From the NCBI GenBank assembly GCA_034190875.2, contig CM067353.1:40150489-40214488 (forward strand): a stretch of DNA of 64,000 nt. Direction: 5' to 3'. The notes under the pieces were generated by a model. That model saw only the letters and a list, made by a program, of their open reading frames with translations. It did no database searches and was not told the origin of the DNA. Position numbers and translations under genes: made by a program. Shown here piece by piece: positions 46,820 through 57,949 of this stretch. Source of the stretch: Urechis unicinctus. Taxonomy: Eukaryota; Annelida; Polychaeta; Xenopneusta; Urechidae. Each line of letters starts with the position of its first letter. Within the stretch, counting starts at the first letter, position 1.

Positions 46820-47165
46820 TGTGGCCAACTGACATTGATCATATTTAGGCTGTTAGTCAAGAGTATACACCTTGGGCGCAGTATTAGGCCACAATATCCC
46901 GGGATGATCGTCGACTTGGTTTTAAGAACCGTTTGTATCAGTGTTTGACATGGGGATGGTAACGCAAAGCACCAGTCGCGTTAGATTGCTGATTATGCTG
47001 GGCACGTGGATTTGGAGGAGAGAAAGACATGCTATAAATATAAGCCAATCGTTGCAATCAATAGCTGTGATGTACATCAGTACTCATATATGAACTCAGG
47101 CTAATGACCTGTATCGGTTTATTGCACCACAGAGACCAGTACCGCAGCATTTGTATTTACCTCTG
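46820..47165 (+). repeat. Segment V, copy 2
   Basis: This is the reverse complement of 5.69-5.99 kb, with CGCGTTAGATTGCTGATTATGCTGGGC, given as CGCGTTAGATTGCTGATT, GAGAGAAAGACATGCT and CCACAGAGACCAGTACCGCA. It begins the second V-T-S-R-Q set. Confidence 0.8.
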
Positions 47166-47700
47166 CTATGGATGATTAGGTCTTCTATGCCTTCTTGACG
47201 TACGGAACAAGTCGTTTGCCAGCGCATATCTATTCATGACAATCAACTAATAGACAGTGTATGGCCAAAAAGTTGTCATTTATTGCCATTGCCTGTTTTC
47301 ACAATATTTGTCAATGATTTGTGCTTACACTATATTAATAATATGTAATACACTACAACAATAATGTATTGCGCAAGCTACATTATATACTTTTAAGCGA
47401 ATTGAAGCATCAACACCAACAGTCAAAACCAACATATTTTGCATGGTCATGATGGTTCAAACACAGTCTTTCCACGTCCTATCACCAATAATCGCACCGT
47501 TCAACAAATTGTAACCGAATCAGAAATTTGTATGAGATGCTACGCAAGTAATGCATTGATGCATCATCGAAGGGAAATAGAGATTTAAATGGAGAAAATT
47601 TGTAGCTATTGTTTAAGGTACCAAAATCCAAACGTCCTATGAAATATTCTACAGTAAATAACCTACATCAATGCGACAAACTCAATACCTAGAAACGAAT
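47166..47700. other. Unassigned stretch between V and T
   Basis: No ORF above 60 codons and no partner found. AT-rich. Confidence 0.45.
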
Positions 47701-47945
47701 TATACTCATCTTTATTTAGAAGGTATTTGCAAATGCACATAAAAGGTCTTATATTGTAACTGACATAGATATTGAACAATTGTAAAAGGAAGATATTGAA
47801 CAATTGTGACTTAACCCTTCGGGTATTATACCTTCATGGCGCCTTCAAATAAGTTTTACCCATGTCATAAAAACCGGTTTTAATAGCGTAAGAGGTCTAA
47901 AATGAAATCATTAAGTGATTTTCTATTGATGCACTGACTATCCCT
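47700..47945 (+). repeat. Segment T, copy 2
   Basis: This is directly similar to 61.20-61.55 kb. Shared in order are CTTATATTGTAACTGA or CACATATTGTAACTGA, AGATATTGAACAATTGT, CTTCGGGTATTATACCTTC, AAGACCGGTTTTAATA or AAAACCGGTTTTAATA, and CACTGACTATCCCTCAC. AGATATTGAACAATTGT is itself tandemly repeated at 47767-47807. The right copy carries about 60 extra bp. Confidence 0.85.
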
Positions 47946-48029
47946 CACGTATAACATGCCTTCATATTTAAAGAATAAATCAAAATTGTCAAAATAGTAC
48001 GGCGTTTGATGCTAGAAGTTAATTAAAAT

Positions 48030-48660
48030 TATGAACCTGAAATAACTGATAATTCCTTCTATGATTATATGCCTCTAGTGAATAACATGCACATATAATT
48101 TATACTCATACCACCGTGCCATATATACATTTAGCGTCGCACAAATGTTTGTGAACAAAGTTTGAACACAATCACACTTTAAACACATGAGTCATATCAT
48201 TTTTGAATCCTGACATATAAATCGCCTAGCCCAACCTCTAGTCTGGTCATATGACACGAACCTGAATACGACACGTGTTATACATTAAGGGATGCAAACG
48301 CACTTGATCAGCCTTTCTTGACGTCAACAATGCTATTATATATGAGATCTCATATCTGTTTGGCAAAAGACATTTGTTCAAAAGGAACCATTTCAATGAA
48401 CTATAAACACCAGACGAAAGTGAGTGACTTATATCAGATACTGGCAAATATACCGACATATAATATCGTTGCGTCTTTTTGTGACAGAGATAAGAGTAAT
48501 TTCAAAACGATTGCGTGTATTATAAAGATTTTTCGTTTTGACTGCTTAAAATCGGTTATGATTCACCATGTCATATATTGACTATGTAATCCGGAATACC
48601 TTCAAGGTTGTGTTTCAATATGCGATTAGTTACATTCAACGCTAACGTGACGCATTACCA
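48030..48660 (-). repeat. Mirrored pair with 18.49-19.08 kb
   Basis: This is the reverse complement of the left-arm segment. Anchors are CATACCACCGTGC, TCTGGTCATATGACAC, GATCAGCCTTTCTTGACGTC and CAAAAGGAACCATTTCAA. The 87-codon plus frame (48318-48581) is interrupted in the left copy by indels (for example near ACGAAAGTGAGTGAC), so it is not supported as coding. Confidence 0.85.
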
Positions 48661-48699
48661 CTACCCATATATGATCATGTTCATCAACAGTTTGTGCAC

Positions 48700-49010
48700 A
48701 ATTCACCACAAAATTAATGGCCGAAACAAGAGGTTAATTGGCTACACACTAAAGTGTACAAATAAGTGTCAGTAAGTGTATCCTAAGGTATAAGACAATT
48801 TGAAGATAAATAAAATACTGAAGCCGTTTCGCCAAACAGAATGTGTTAATTTGCGAGTCGTTCTGTCTGCTTTCAGCTCATATCAATGGAATACCTTACG
48901 ATTAGACATCCACATCCAACAATAATTAGGCAATCAACGTAAGAATGTGGTTGTGCCGCACTTCATAATATAGAGATAATTGGTGACAACACCATCTTTA
49001 TATCTTGCAT
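48700..49010 (+). repeat. Segment S, copy 2
   Basis: This is directly similar to 62.10-62.40 kb, sharing CTGTCTGCTTTCAG or CCATCTGCTTTCAG, CAACAATAATTAGGCAATCAACGTAAGAATGTGGTTG against the same order at 62.29 kb, and AGATAATTGG or AGATAATTGT. It was lost from the 17.4-19.1 kb inverted copy. Confidence 0.75.
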
Positions 49011-49329
49011 GTGGCAGTTACAGAAACGGTTAGAAACCCACATCGAACGAGAAAATAACCAGTATATACAGTTAAACGAATGTTCAATACTCCTTGACTC
49101 ATATAGTATCAATTGCATTCCTTGCTTGCTTACTTAAATGTGCTGCTGCCCCGATGAGAAGTGCGATAGAGCAAAAGTTTCAATGTACAATTGTGCCTTT
49201 TAACAGGAATCATATATGTGGAAGGCCAAGCGTCACCATTATCTATTCTAGGCAAACATTGATAGATGTAACGCTATCTACTGACAACATAGAATGAACC
49301 ATATTGAAGGTTCTTTTCATCGTGCGATT
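49011..49329. other. Short stretch with a 67-codon frame
   Basis: A plus frame (49094-49297) abuts another (49294-49485) at a shared ATGA. The first peptide is C-rich and unrecognised. The second lies in segment R. Confidence 0.35.
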
Positions 49330-49808
49330 ATTTCCCAGTACAGTTGTAGCCCTGGTAGCAGACTGGCAACAACTTTGCTTTCAGACATGTTCGTTTCGGC
49401 AGATATAAATCATATTTATATTCCGATCCATACAGTGATAAGGGTGGGCTTAGTCGACCTGCCATACGGCTCATACAGAATATAGTCACGATGACTATCA
49501 ACAACCGCCAATTAACGTAACTGAAGAGAAAATCCCTTAATTCTACACAACAATAATTATCTATTCGATATGTCGTATACAAAGGGACATATCATTTTAT
49601 GTATACACAATCAACAGTATTATGCTAAGTACTTTCCGACGTATGACATAAGCAGTTAAAGACAGATTACGACTGAAATCACTATTTATGGCTGGGTGTA
49701 CGAAACAAAACGGCCATACTTAATTCAGTTAAACATAGTTCATGATGTATTGATGATATTTCGGTACAGTGGAATAATGTTGCGGTTACAATGGGCTCCA
49801 TTTGATTG
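49330..49808 (+). repeat. Segment R, copy 2
   Basis: This is the reverse complement of 18.06-18.49 kb and a direct copy of 62.64-63.03 kb. Anchors are GCTTAGTCGACCTGCCATA, GACTATCAACAACCGCCA, TACTTTCCGACGTATGACATA and GAACAAAACGGCCATACT in variant form. It is followed immediately by Q. Confidence 0.87.
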
Positions 49809-51004
49809 GTAACGCTATATGCAACCCTATGTGTAAGTACATAAAGACGAATGAGATTCATACGCAGTTGTAAGAGATATTGCAATAATGTAATCATAAA
49901 GGACGCCTTGTGCTGCAGAAACGAGACGTGATAATCTTATCCAGTAATCGCTTCTTCTCATGTTATTTTCTACTTTTGCGTTGCTACACGATAGAATTAT
50001 TTCTTCCTGAAACCTATGAAGCAAATAAATATCTGTCAAATTTCTATAACTTCATCGAACGGAACGAGATACTCGCTTGTAGTTGTTAATATTGGGGCGT
50101 CACGCGGCTGGTTGCGTTACAGCTACGCATGTTGGGCTAAATGTTTTAATTTAATCAGAAGATATAAGGATAATTATTTCCGGGTGAAATCGCTTTGTGG
50201 CCACAAATGTATATATTACTTGATATGTATATGTAAGCGGATATAATTCATTGAAATTCATGCGCAAAGGCATTCTAACATATCGAATTCACATTCTTGC
50301 ATAGATACCTTACCACCGTTAGTGTGTGGTTAGAATACACACACCCTTTCCTCTCGCATTCCATAAAAGGCGACTTGTAGGAGGCAACCTGTCTGCCAAG
50401 AGTCGCATGTCGAGACGATGAAGGAACGGATCCTGATCGTTGAGTGAAGCAGGTCATTAGATGGGATATACCACTTTGTATCCGATTTCAGCAAGAACAG
50501 TGGCCTGTCCAGTCACTCGGCTGGCGGTGATCAAGTATTTGCGAAGCATATTGTGGCAACTAAATTTATCGAATCCAAACAACACCAAAGTTTATCGGCT
50601 CATGGAATTATGCCAATAATTCATTTCACAATGGCAAAAATAAATGGGGCATTGTGTGAGGCAGTACATGTTTTTGCGTTTAAATTTAAATAGCAATGCT
50701 CTGTGCAATAATTGTCAATATCTGACGATTGAAGCGCAGCTGACTGCTTAGTTAGCGCTGCAGCATGTTTTGTATGCTTCCTGCTGTAATGCTTTGGATA
50801 ATGCGATTGTCAATTGAAGACAAGTTTGTTTTTACATCGCACAGTCTGTATTTATTGAAGTTCTATTGAACTTTTATTACCACGAATTTATGGAGCTCTG
50901 TCTACGCCATAAAAACATGCCTGTTTCTACCACACTTTCTATAGGTTCCTTGGTTTACTGAAACAACTTGGTTTGGACAGCCAATTATCACCAAATTAAT
51001 GCAC
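49808..51004 (+). repeat. Repeat block Q, copy 3 (first of a tandem pair)
   Basis: This runs from GTAACGCTATATGCAACCC to AATGCACAG, where the next copy starts directly. It contains GACGCCTTGTGCTGCAGAAACGAGAC, given as GACGCCTTGTGCTGCAGAAA, TACTCGCTTGTAGT, GATCCTGATCGTTGAGTGAA, ATGCTTTGGATAATGCGATTG-type DNA and GAGCTCTGTCTACGCC. Minus frames inside (50275-50457, and the VTGQATVL frame) are only partly shared with the other copies. Confidence 0.9.
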
Positions 51005-52180
51005 AGGTAACGCTATATGCAACCCTTATTGTAGCTATATAAAGACTAGCGAGATTCCACGCTGTTGTTAAAGATATTGCAATAATGTAATCATAAAGGA
51101 CGCCTTGTGCTGCAGAAACGAGACAAGATTATCTAATCCAGTAATCGCATCTTCTCATGCTATTTCCTCCTTTTTCTTTGCTACACGATTGAATTACTTC
51201 TCCCGGAAATATCTGCCAATTTTCCATAACTTCATCTAACGGAACGAGATACTCGCTTGTAGTAGTTAATATCAGGGCGTCACGAGGCTGATTGTGTTAC
51301 AGCTATGCATGCGTGGCTAGATGTTTTAATCAGGAGATATATGGATTATTATTGCCGGGTGAAATTGCTTTGTGGCAACAAATGTATATATTACTTGATA
51401 TATATATGTAAGCCAATATTACCAATTGAAATGCATGCACAAAGCCATTCTTACATACTAAAGTCACATTAATGCATAGATACCCTACCACCGTGGGTGT
51501 GTGATAAGAATACACCTCTCTTTCTATCCGCATGCCGTAAAAGGCGACTTGTAGGAGGCAAACTCTCTCCCAAGAGTCGCATGTCGAGAGGACGAAGGAG
51601 TGGATCCTGATCGTTGAGTGAAAAAGTCCATTAGATGTGATATACCACTTTGTATCCGATATTAGCAAGAACCGTAGCTTTTCTAGTCACTTGGCTGGTG
51701 TTGATCGAGTATTTGCGAAGCATATTGAGGCAACTAAATTCATCGATTCCATACAACACCAAATTTATCGGCTAGTGGAATTATACCCAAAATTCATTTC
51801 ACAATGGCAAAACTAAAGGGGGTATTGTGTGAGACAGTACATGTTTTTGCGTTCAATTTTAAACTGCAATACTCTGTGGAATAATTGCCAATATACTGAC
51901 GAATGAAGCGCAGCTGACTGCGTAATTAGCGCTGCAGCATGTTTTATATGCTCCCTGCTGTAATACTTTGGATAATGCGATTGTCAATTGAAGACAAGTT
52001 TGTTTTTTACAACGCAGAGTCTGTATTTATTGAAGCTCTATTGGACTTTTATTACCACGAATTTATGGAGCTCTGTCTACGCCATAAAAACGTGCCTGTT
52101 TCTACTGCCCTTTCTATAGGTACATTGGTTTACTGAAACAACTTGGTTTGGACAACCAATTAACACCATATCGTTTCGTC
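51005..52180 (+). repeat. Repeat block Q, copy 4 (second of a tandem pair)
   Basis: This is a direct repeat of 49808-51004 with a period of about 1197 bp and identity near 85-90%. Its right end continues without a break into the mirrored DNA paired with 17.4 kb, whereas copy 3 is cut at that point. Copy 3 is therefore the extra, duplicated unit. The 65-codon plus frame 51939-52136 is interrupted in copy 3. Confidence 0.9.
51330..51668 (-). CDS. Hypothetical 112-codon frame in Q copy 4, probably spurious
   Basis: The peptide starts MLISDTKWYITSNGLFHSTI. The equivalent positions of copies 1, 3 and 5 have indels or stops. In particular the part matching YKSPFMECERKG of copy 3 is frame-shifted here. 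No recognised domain. Confidence 0.1.
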   Translation of the reverse strand: MLISDTKWYITSNGLFHSTIRIHSFVLSTCDSWERVCLLQVAFYGMRIEREVYSYHTPTVVGYLCINVTLVCKNGFVHAFQLVILAYIYISSNIYICCHKAISPGNNNPYIS

Positions 52181-52854
52181 TATGGTTTTCCCCTACTTGT
52201 GTTCCAACAATCAACGTGCCAAATCAAAGGATGATGGCTTCATTTTTCCTATAATCGCTTTATGAATTTTGTGTCGTGAGAAGGTGGAAATACATTTATC
52301 CCATAGTGCACTTGGTAGCATAGAAAACAAAGCTGCCATAGAGGTAGCTCTGCAACGCTTCCTGCCTTCACGTAAAACAGATAAATTAAAATGTTTAAGA
52401 TATATTTTGACCCCGTGTATATTGAGATTAGGGTTAGTGTGCAGCCGACTTTATGATGCTAACACATATTGACATTGAACATGATGATTTAACATAGCCG
52501 TGAAATTACGTTTGAAGCTCAGATGCCTCTGTAGCAGGCGCTTAGTTATGCATTCAGTTCGGCATTACTAACAACACCACTACATCTGCATATCTTGGAA
52601 CCATCCTGACCTTTGATTGCGTATGTGTTGATCAGAACCCTTCATTACACGACGCGACGAGCTACCACAAGCTTGATGATGCCAGGCGAGTCCAGTTCTT
52701 GCAGAAATAACGATCGTGGTTGACTCTTTATTTAGATTCCTCGGGTTCTTGTTTAACAACGTTGTTCCAGCACCAATAGAATTATACAAACTTTTGCTCA
52801 TATTGAACGCAATTGAAATTGTTGATAAAAGCAACAGTACATTTATAAATTTTC

Positions 52855-53097
52855 ATGGGCATGCATTGCACTCACGCTAAGTTTTTCCATTACATATCAA
52901 GCTTCTATGTTATTGAACATGAAACTGAACTAACAGAGAGATTTTCGTCATTAAAGGCACTTACCGCATGGGTGGCATACTGTGAGCTCTATGTGTTAAA
53001 CCACAATGTTATCATGCCGAGTAACATTTGCAGACACGTAGGGGTATGGGTGTTTGCGTCACACATTCGCAAAATATTTACAAGGCAATTTTGCTAA
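52855..53097 (+). CDS. Hypothetical 80-codon frame, mirror of 16633-16875
   Basis: Five residues differ from the left copy. All but one of the six base changes alter the protein. The peptide MGMHCTHAKFF... has no recognised domain. A TTG-started frame (52580-52834, minus) diverges from it 20 bp away, mirroring the left arm. Confidence 0.12.
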   Translation: MGMHCTHAKFFHYISSFYVIEHETELTERFSSLKALTAWVAYCELYVLNHNVIMPSNICRHVGVWVFASHIRKIFTRQFC

Positions 53098-53430
53098 TGA
53101 GAGCAGTGTTAACTCTTCTTATATGGTCTTGCAATATTTACTGCGCCCACACGTATTCTCACCATGGCTGATACCAAAACATTTACGCGAGTGGTTTTGT
53201 ATTTCCAATGTTATCAAAAAATTGCTAGAACATTATTAAAGGCATTGAACACTGTGCTGATGACTGACCTTGAAAGGGGACAGGAGGGTTAGCAGTCGGG
53301 TTATGGGGAGAATTATTGCGTGCAGGAAGTGTTGTTGTTTACGCGTCTGTATATTTATCAGATGAGAAATAGGGACATATCTTTAAAGGTATATTGTGTA
53401 TTTTGACCATAATGCCAATTTGTATTCCAT

Positions 53431-53667
53431 TTGTGCCGATTGGTGTCTCTTGTTGCTGTAAGGTGTCACTGTGACAATAGGGCTGCTTTGACAACGGTTG
53501 GTTTCATCATTTTCCAGTTGGCATATGGTCTAGATATTACGGGATATCATTGCAGAAGGCAATTACTGTACCGATGTCGCATCGTAATGGATATTGCTCT
53601 ATCGAGTTCTGCCGTAAGCACTGCATTAGCAAGAAAAGGTTTAAAAGAGCCCAACAACGTTTTTTGA
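53431..53667 (+). CDS. Hypothetical 78-codon frame in segment U
   Basis: The frame is C- and R-rich with no recognised motif (ends ALARKGLKEPNNVF). The left arm has almost the same DNA at 16.05-16.29 kb on the minus strand. There the frame starts later (61 codons) and ends differently because of small changes. Not convincing. Confidence 0.1.
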   Translation: MCRLVSLVAVRCHCDNRAALTTVGFIIFQLAYGLDITGYHCRRQLLYRCRIVMDIALSSSAVSTALARKGLKEPNNVF

Positions 53668-53929
53668 AATATTTGTGAATGTTACATGCACCGTACTGCG
53701 CACACAGCTGCAGATAAATCGTTTAAATGTTATATCACGCCGGTAACATTGCAGCAATTCATGAACACGATCGCGCTGATGTAATATCCTCGATCAGACT
53801 AAGAAAAATTGTTGGGAACCGTGTCTAGGATATTTTGTACGCTGATACACAAGCAAATCCATGCCAATTTTGGTGTAAAGACGTGTACCATTACCACGCA
53901 GTTGAGTTGATAGATATATATGCTTAATG

Positions 53930-54255
53930 TAATGACAGAATGGTGCTTTGATGTGCAGTATGCTAAAAAACACAATTTCAAAGACGATGAATTCCTTCAA
54001 ATACTCCCAGTCTATCATCTCAAAAGCCATGACTTTCCCCAGACCGCTGTCAGTCGTTTATTTCAATGACCTCAATTCAGTGGTAAGCGTCTTTGATTTC
54101 AAAGACAATGAGTTCCCTGAAGTGCTGCCGGTCTTTCATTTTAAATGAATGGTCGCGTCAATATTTCATTTCAACTGACTAGTTGCGTCTCTATTTCATT
54201 TCACATAACTTTTTATGTCAATCTTTCACATAACAGACATTTACTTCCTTGTAGT
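53930..54255. other. Short stretch opposite the left-arm insertion
   Basis: This is where the left arm carries its extra 2.5 kb (13.0-15.8 kb). It contains an imperfect internal repetition of TTTCATTTCA-like runs (54130-54240) and of TTCAAAGAC (53977 and 54098). A 66-codon plus frame (53948-54148) spans these and may reflect the repetition only. Confidence 0.4.
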
Positions 54256-54538
54256 GATGTCAGTATATCATTCCAACTGTAAAAATCAAAGTCACCTGCG
54301 TCGATTGTAGCATTGTGCATTGTAATCAGGGAATCTTCTAACTAACCCTAACGTAAAGGGTCTCACGAAAGTTATGTCATTAGGATTAACATCTAGACAA
54401 ACATATTGATAATATATTTATGAGCCTTATCAGAGCAGTATTTGCGTTTTGAGGTAGAAATTGCTGCAAAGCGCCAATGCGTAATCCATTATGTTCCTTA
54501 TAACCTTTTGTGCTATTGGTGATAATTGATCACAAGAG

Positions 54539-54566
54539 AGGTTTGCTATCGGTTGATAGCAAACCT
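54539..54566. repeat. Perfect 12-bp stem hairpin
   Basis: AGGTTTGCTATC and GATAGCAAACCT flank the loop GGTT. The left-arm homologue at 12.65 kb has mismatches in the same stem. This could be correction of a quasi-palindrome by template switching here, or decay there. Confidence 0.85.
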
Positions 54567-55948
54567 TGCCGCCAATAAATGCAGCATGCGATTAGGTCAT
54601 TTGCAAAGTGTTAGCGGACACAGAAGCTTGGACATCTTGAAAGCCCTTTAAGATGTTAGAAAGTGGAAAATGATTACGTTAATATTGCTGCCTGTTATGG
54701 GTGATTCATTGTCAACCAAACAAAGTGAGGTCTTTAGTTACGCGAGATAGTTTGCATTGGTTTACTAGGAAAATAATCTGATACGGTTATACAAAGGATA
54801 AAACTCCGCGGTATATTTCTTAACGTGTTGTTATGATATATGCTCAATGTCTATCTCGACTGTCTAGAAACCTTCATACTAGGTGTAAGCAACAAATTTC
54901 TTTTAGTGCAAACATCCCTATGACAAAGAAAACCCAAACGATAAATAATTGTTATTTTGGGCATTATGTTGAATGCAACCGAAAAGCGTTACATAGATTA
55001 AATTAAATCTGACACAAATTGTCAATTGTTTTACCCTGTATTTTCGCCAAACAATCCATGAATTCCTACAGTGTTGACACTAGCTGCATATTCTTGTTAC
55101 GGAAATTATACTTTCATAAACCGTAAGTTCGGTAATCATCGCACATTCGACGCATTAAACACAAGAAAAATATGGGTCTCAGCTTTATGCTTTCTCAAAA
55201 GAAGTTCATAGCCAACGAAGCGAATCATTTGTTTGTTTTATGTTTGACTTGCAGTAAGAATCTTATGTTACTATTGACCATTCTGCAGTAAGAAATCGTA
55301 CCCATTGTTTCGTTGCAAATATATCCGACTTGTACCACATGCGTACTATTGTTGTTTAATTTCTAATGATGTTCTTGGACAATCCCTCTGAGTGTCACAT
55401 ACGATCAGTCAATATCCTGTCGACGGGTGTTTTTTAAATGCAGACGAAGCTTGAACTGCAGACTATTATTTTAGCATCTGATGAAAATAGATGCAGACCG
55501 AATTTGATATAACTATTGTGCTTCGGATGCATCTCAGACTATTTAAGCTACGCTTGTATATGATAAGCAAACAAAATTATATCCGTACTTGAACAAAATC
55601 TTCTGCATATATAATGATTATGATCGGTTGTTTGGTATTGCACTATCTATGAATATCGATTATCTTGGTGCGGAAGCAAATTTCTTTTGAAACCTCGTTA
55701 AACAATTTGATTTACTTTCTAATGATGTTCTGTTGGATCAATCGCCTCCAAAGATGCATCAAGGCTTTAAATGTTACTTTGTTCGAGTACACATATGCAC
55801 TATGTAGTTATTTCTATTCACGGTGGTTATAAAATATAGAGAAGGCAGATTAATTATGCATGTAGTGCATCGACGGGTCAGGCATTTGATTCTGCTAAAT
55901 GCACAAGTACTGAAGAACTGATTTTAACTAACACATAGTGACTATTAT

Positions 55949-56248
55949 TTGCAGCTTGAACATCTGTTTATCCCGAAAAGCGCTGAAACAAGCGAATCTG
56001 GTGCCGTATTTGATCTCATAGAGTCGCCAGAACAAGTAGTGGCCACTGTGTATTTCATTAGTTTCACATCAACCGCATGCTCGAATTTCCGGATGATCAA
56101 AGGCATCGATCGCTACGTATATACGTATTCCCAAATTTTACATCGGCGTAATTTTGAAAGGTCGGCAATTTGTGTATTTAAGTTTATTATTGATCAGGGT
56201 AATTTTATTTTGATACTGACAACCACTTTGTTCCCACGTAAAATCTAA
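55949..56248 (+). pseudogene. Candidate relic exon, 99-codon frame
   Basis: The frame is preceded by TTATTTGCAG, which would serve as a splice acceptor. It reads LEHLFIPKSAETSESGAVF, then QVVATVYFISFTSTAC, then YSQILHRRNF. The first 25 residues have a balanced, protein-like composition. The minus-strand frame at 10826-11152 shares the middle but lacks the first part through a deletion of about 60 bp. It is followed at 56276 by another plus frame in the same phase after several stops. No known family. Confidence 0.25.
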
Positions 56249-56275
56249 CAATAACACAATATTTGCTAAGATTGA

Positions 56276-56686
56276 ATGTTGCCACTTAAGACTTCAACGT
56301 GCAGCCTTTATTGTTTGTCTGTCTTAGACGTAGCAGCTACGTATGTATTATCTATGGAATCATTACAATTCGCAAGGTTTAACTCTCAAAATGAAAAGTA
56401 TGCAAACAGGGACGGGATTCCTAAGTTGTTACATGCCATTTATTATTATGTACACTGCAAAACGGCAATATATCATGGACACATAAATATTTGTACTTTT
56501 AACCGCAAACTCATAGCAACAACGACATATCGCAGTATTTCATTTGTTATAATAGATCTAATTCATATTGCACCGTACGAAACTTGTTGTGGAGTATGCG
56601 CCAGACTTGTTAAATATCCTTCTACCACGACGGTATTGTATGACAAAATGACAAACACATTTGCGACATTTAAAATGTTCGCGTAA
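56276..56686 (+). CDS. Hypothetical 136-codon frame, longest outside the simple repeats
   Basis: The ATG-initiated peptide begins MLPLKTSTCSLYCLSVLDV. It contains FARFNSQNEKYANRDGIPKL (about residues 32-51) and a C-terminal part KYPSTTTVLYDKMTNTF. Composition is fairly balanced. It lies in right-arm DNA with no counterpart on the left, directly after the 55949 frame and overlapping the next (56661-56921) by 26 bp in another phase. It may be a degenerate gene or intron-containing exon run. No family is recognised. Confidence 0.27.
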   Translation: MLPLKTSTCSLYCLSVLDVAATYVLSMESLQFARFNSQNEKYANRDGIPKLLHAIYYYVHCKTAIYHGHINICTFNRKLIATTTYRSISFVIIDLIHIAPYETCCGVCARLVKYPSTTTVLYDKMTNTFATFKMFA

Positions 56687-56921
56687 TATCACAAACTATA
56701 AACTTACTCAATGTTTCGCCCATTTGTTTTTACTAAGCAGTGATACGAATCGAATATTGCGACATCCCCATGGTAAGACCCCATTTTACGTACTACATGT
56801 ACCACCGAGAAAGACCCTAAAGCAAGGCCTAATTTATGTTGTGACGGAATTAGAATGCAACAACACCATCACACTTCATTCAGCCAGTCGTTTTGTCTTA
56901 AACAAGAACCAACAAAAGTAG
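56661..56921 (+). CDS. Hypothetical 86-codon frame following 56276
   Basis: The first codon is TTG. The latter half (RHPHGKTPFYVLHVPPRKTL, then LIYVVTELECNNTITLHSAS) has a protein-like composition. CATGGTAAGACC inside could be a splice donor. It is phase-shifted by one base relative to 56276-56686, so a single indel or an intron would separate the two. Not recognised. Confidence 0.25.
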   Translation: MRHLKCSRNITNYKLTQCFAHLFLLSSDTNRILRHPHGKTPFYVLHVPPRKTLKQGLIYVVTELECNNTITLHSASRFVLNKNQQK

Positions 56922-57405
56922 ATGAACTTTCGAACATCGCCTTTTCATATGCAACTATTCACATCAAAAGATCATAAAATGACCACTGACGTATATGGTT
57001 ATTAATATAAAAGCCGATGCATAGTCTGCGCCTGCATTCCAGTCCGCAATTTGTTATATTTTGTAACCGTCCTTTGATAAATTTATATTTGTCATTAATG
57101 CGTGATTTAGTTCACTACATTGATATATTGAAACGTCAAAATGCTCTCTTGTTCTCAATTCACATTTAACAGCCTAACATCCTCGATAGCCTACTGCTAT
57201 CGGCTGTGCTTTTGCTAACAAAAACGGTACACATAAAAAAGTACACGCATCAGTTATCATATGTCCCTGCTAAAAGCTAAGATAATGAAGCTGGGTAACT
57301 TTGTTCATGATATAGCAATAACAACTGAACTCACTCGTATTTTGCGCCAACATATATTGATGTTTATCATTCTGCTGCATGCAATCAACACAGGCTAAAT
57401 AGTAA
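56922..57405. other. Unassigned stretch with a hairpin
   Basis: No ORF above 60 codons. CGATAGC and GCTATCG flank the loop CTACT at 57184-57202, a perfect 7-bp stem. No partner found in the left arm. Confidence 0.45.
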
Positions 57406-57409
57406 TCAA

Positions 57410-57745
57410 ATGCTGGGACACATAAATGTTCGGAGGATGACTCTCTGCCTGTGATATATGCATCTTTCGGTTATCTTGAGAGTGTGTAAATGTCAGTTGG
57501 TCTAGTTAAATGCACTTTGTGATAGCCTACTCGGATTGGATCCTCATCACATTGGTGTATTTGTGTCCAGAGCCCTTTTGCATTCTACATAGTCACTCGA
57601 TTTTTCTTGCCATGCTAATGAAATCGTAATTCTAGGAAAAACCTGAAAAGATACAGCAGTAGAGACAATCTATTCCCCACGAGAGTCATTGTGCTTGCAT
57701 ACATTAAGCTTAGGACGCCTACCTCTCTTTCATGTTTTGACCCAT
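57410..57745 (+). repeat. Repeat W, copy 5
   Basis: This is the reverse complement of 7.94-8.29 kb and directly related to W at 24.6 and 26.8 kb. Shared anchors are ACATAAATGTTC, GAGAGTGTGTAAATGTC, GTGATAGCCTACT, GAGTCATTGT and TAGGACGCCTA. The 81-codon plus frame 57691-57936 starts inside it and runs into unmatched DNA. It is unrecognised. Confidence 0.83.
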
Positions 57746-57949
57746 TACTTTGTATGAGTAGTTGTTCTGTTGATGTTACTTCAAATCTAATAAGCTACGC
57801 ACGGTTCGTCATTTTAACAATTGAGCGCAGGCCCTTTGTTGGAACACTACTATTTCGACAAACAATGTCACATAATCTATCGCAAATAAGAATCTCTTCA
57901 AACATGGGTGCATTATGTGCCTCATATAATATATAAATCACGTTGCATA

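Larger units (their letters stand above)
52220..53805 (-). repeat. Segment U, right copy: nearly identical inverted patch
   Basis: This is the reverse complement of 15.92-17.46 kb at about 97-98%. It contains the intact partner frames 52580-52834 (minus) and 52855-53097 (plus). It keeps about 34 bp (around CACTATGGGATAAATG) missing from the left copy. That stretch is also present at about 146-180, so the left copy suffered a deletion. Confidence 0.92.
54260..56270 (-). repeat. Segment K, right arm
   Basis: This is the reverse complement of 10.87-12.96 kb in collinear order. Anchors are CAGGGAATCTTCTAACTAACCCTAA, given as GGGAATCTTCTAACTAACCC, GCATGCGATTAGGTCATTTGCAA in variant form, AACATCATTAG-type DNA, CCTAAACATGCCT-type DNA and TTACATCGGCG. 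The 55949 frame gains an extra N-terminal stretch here. Confidence 0.87.
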
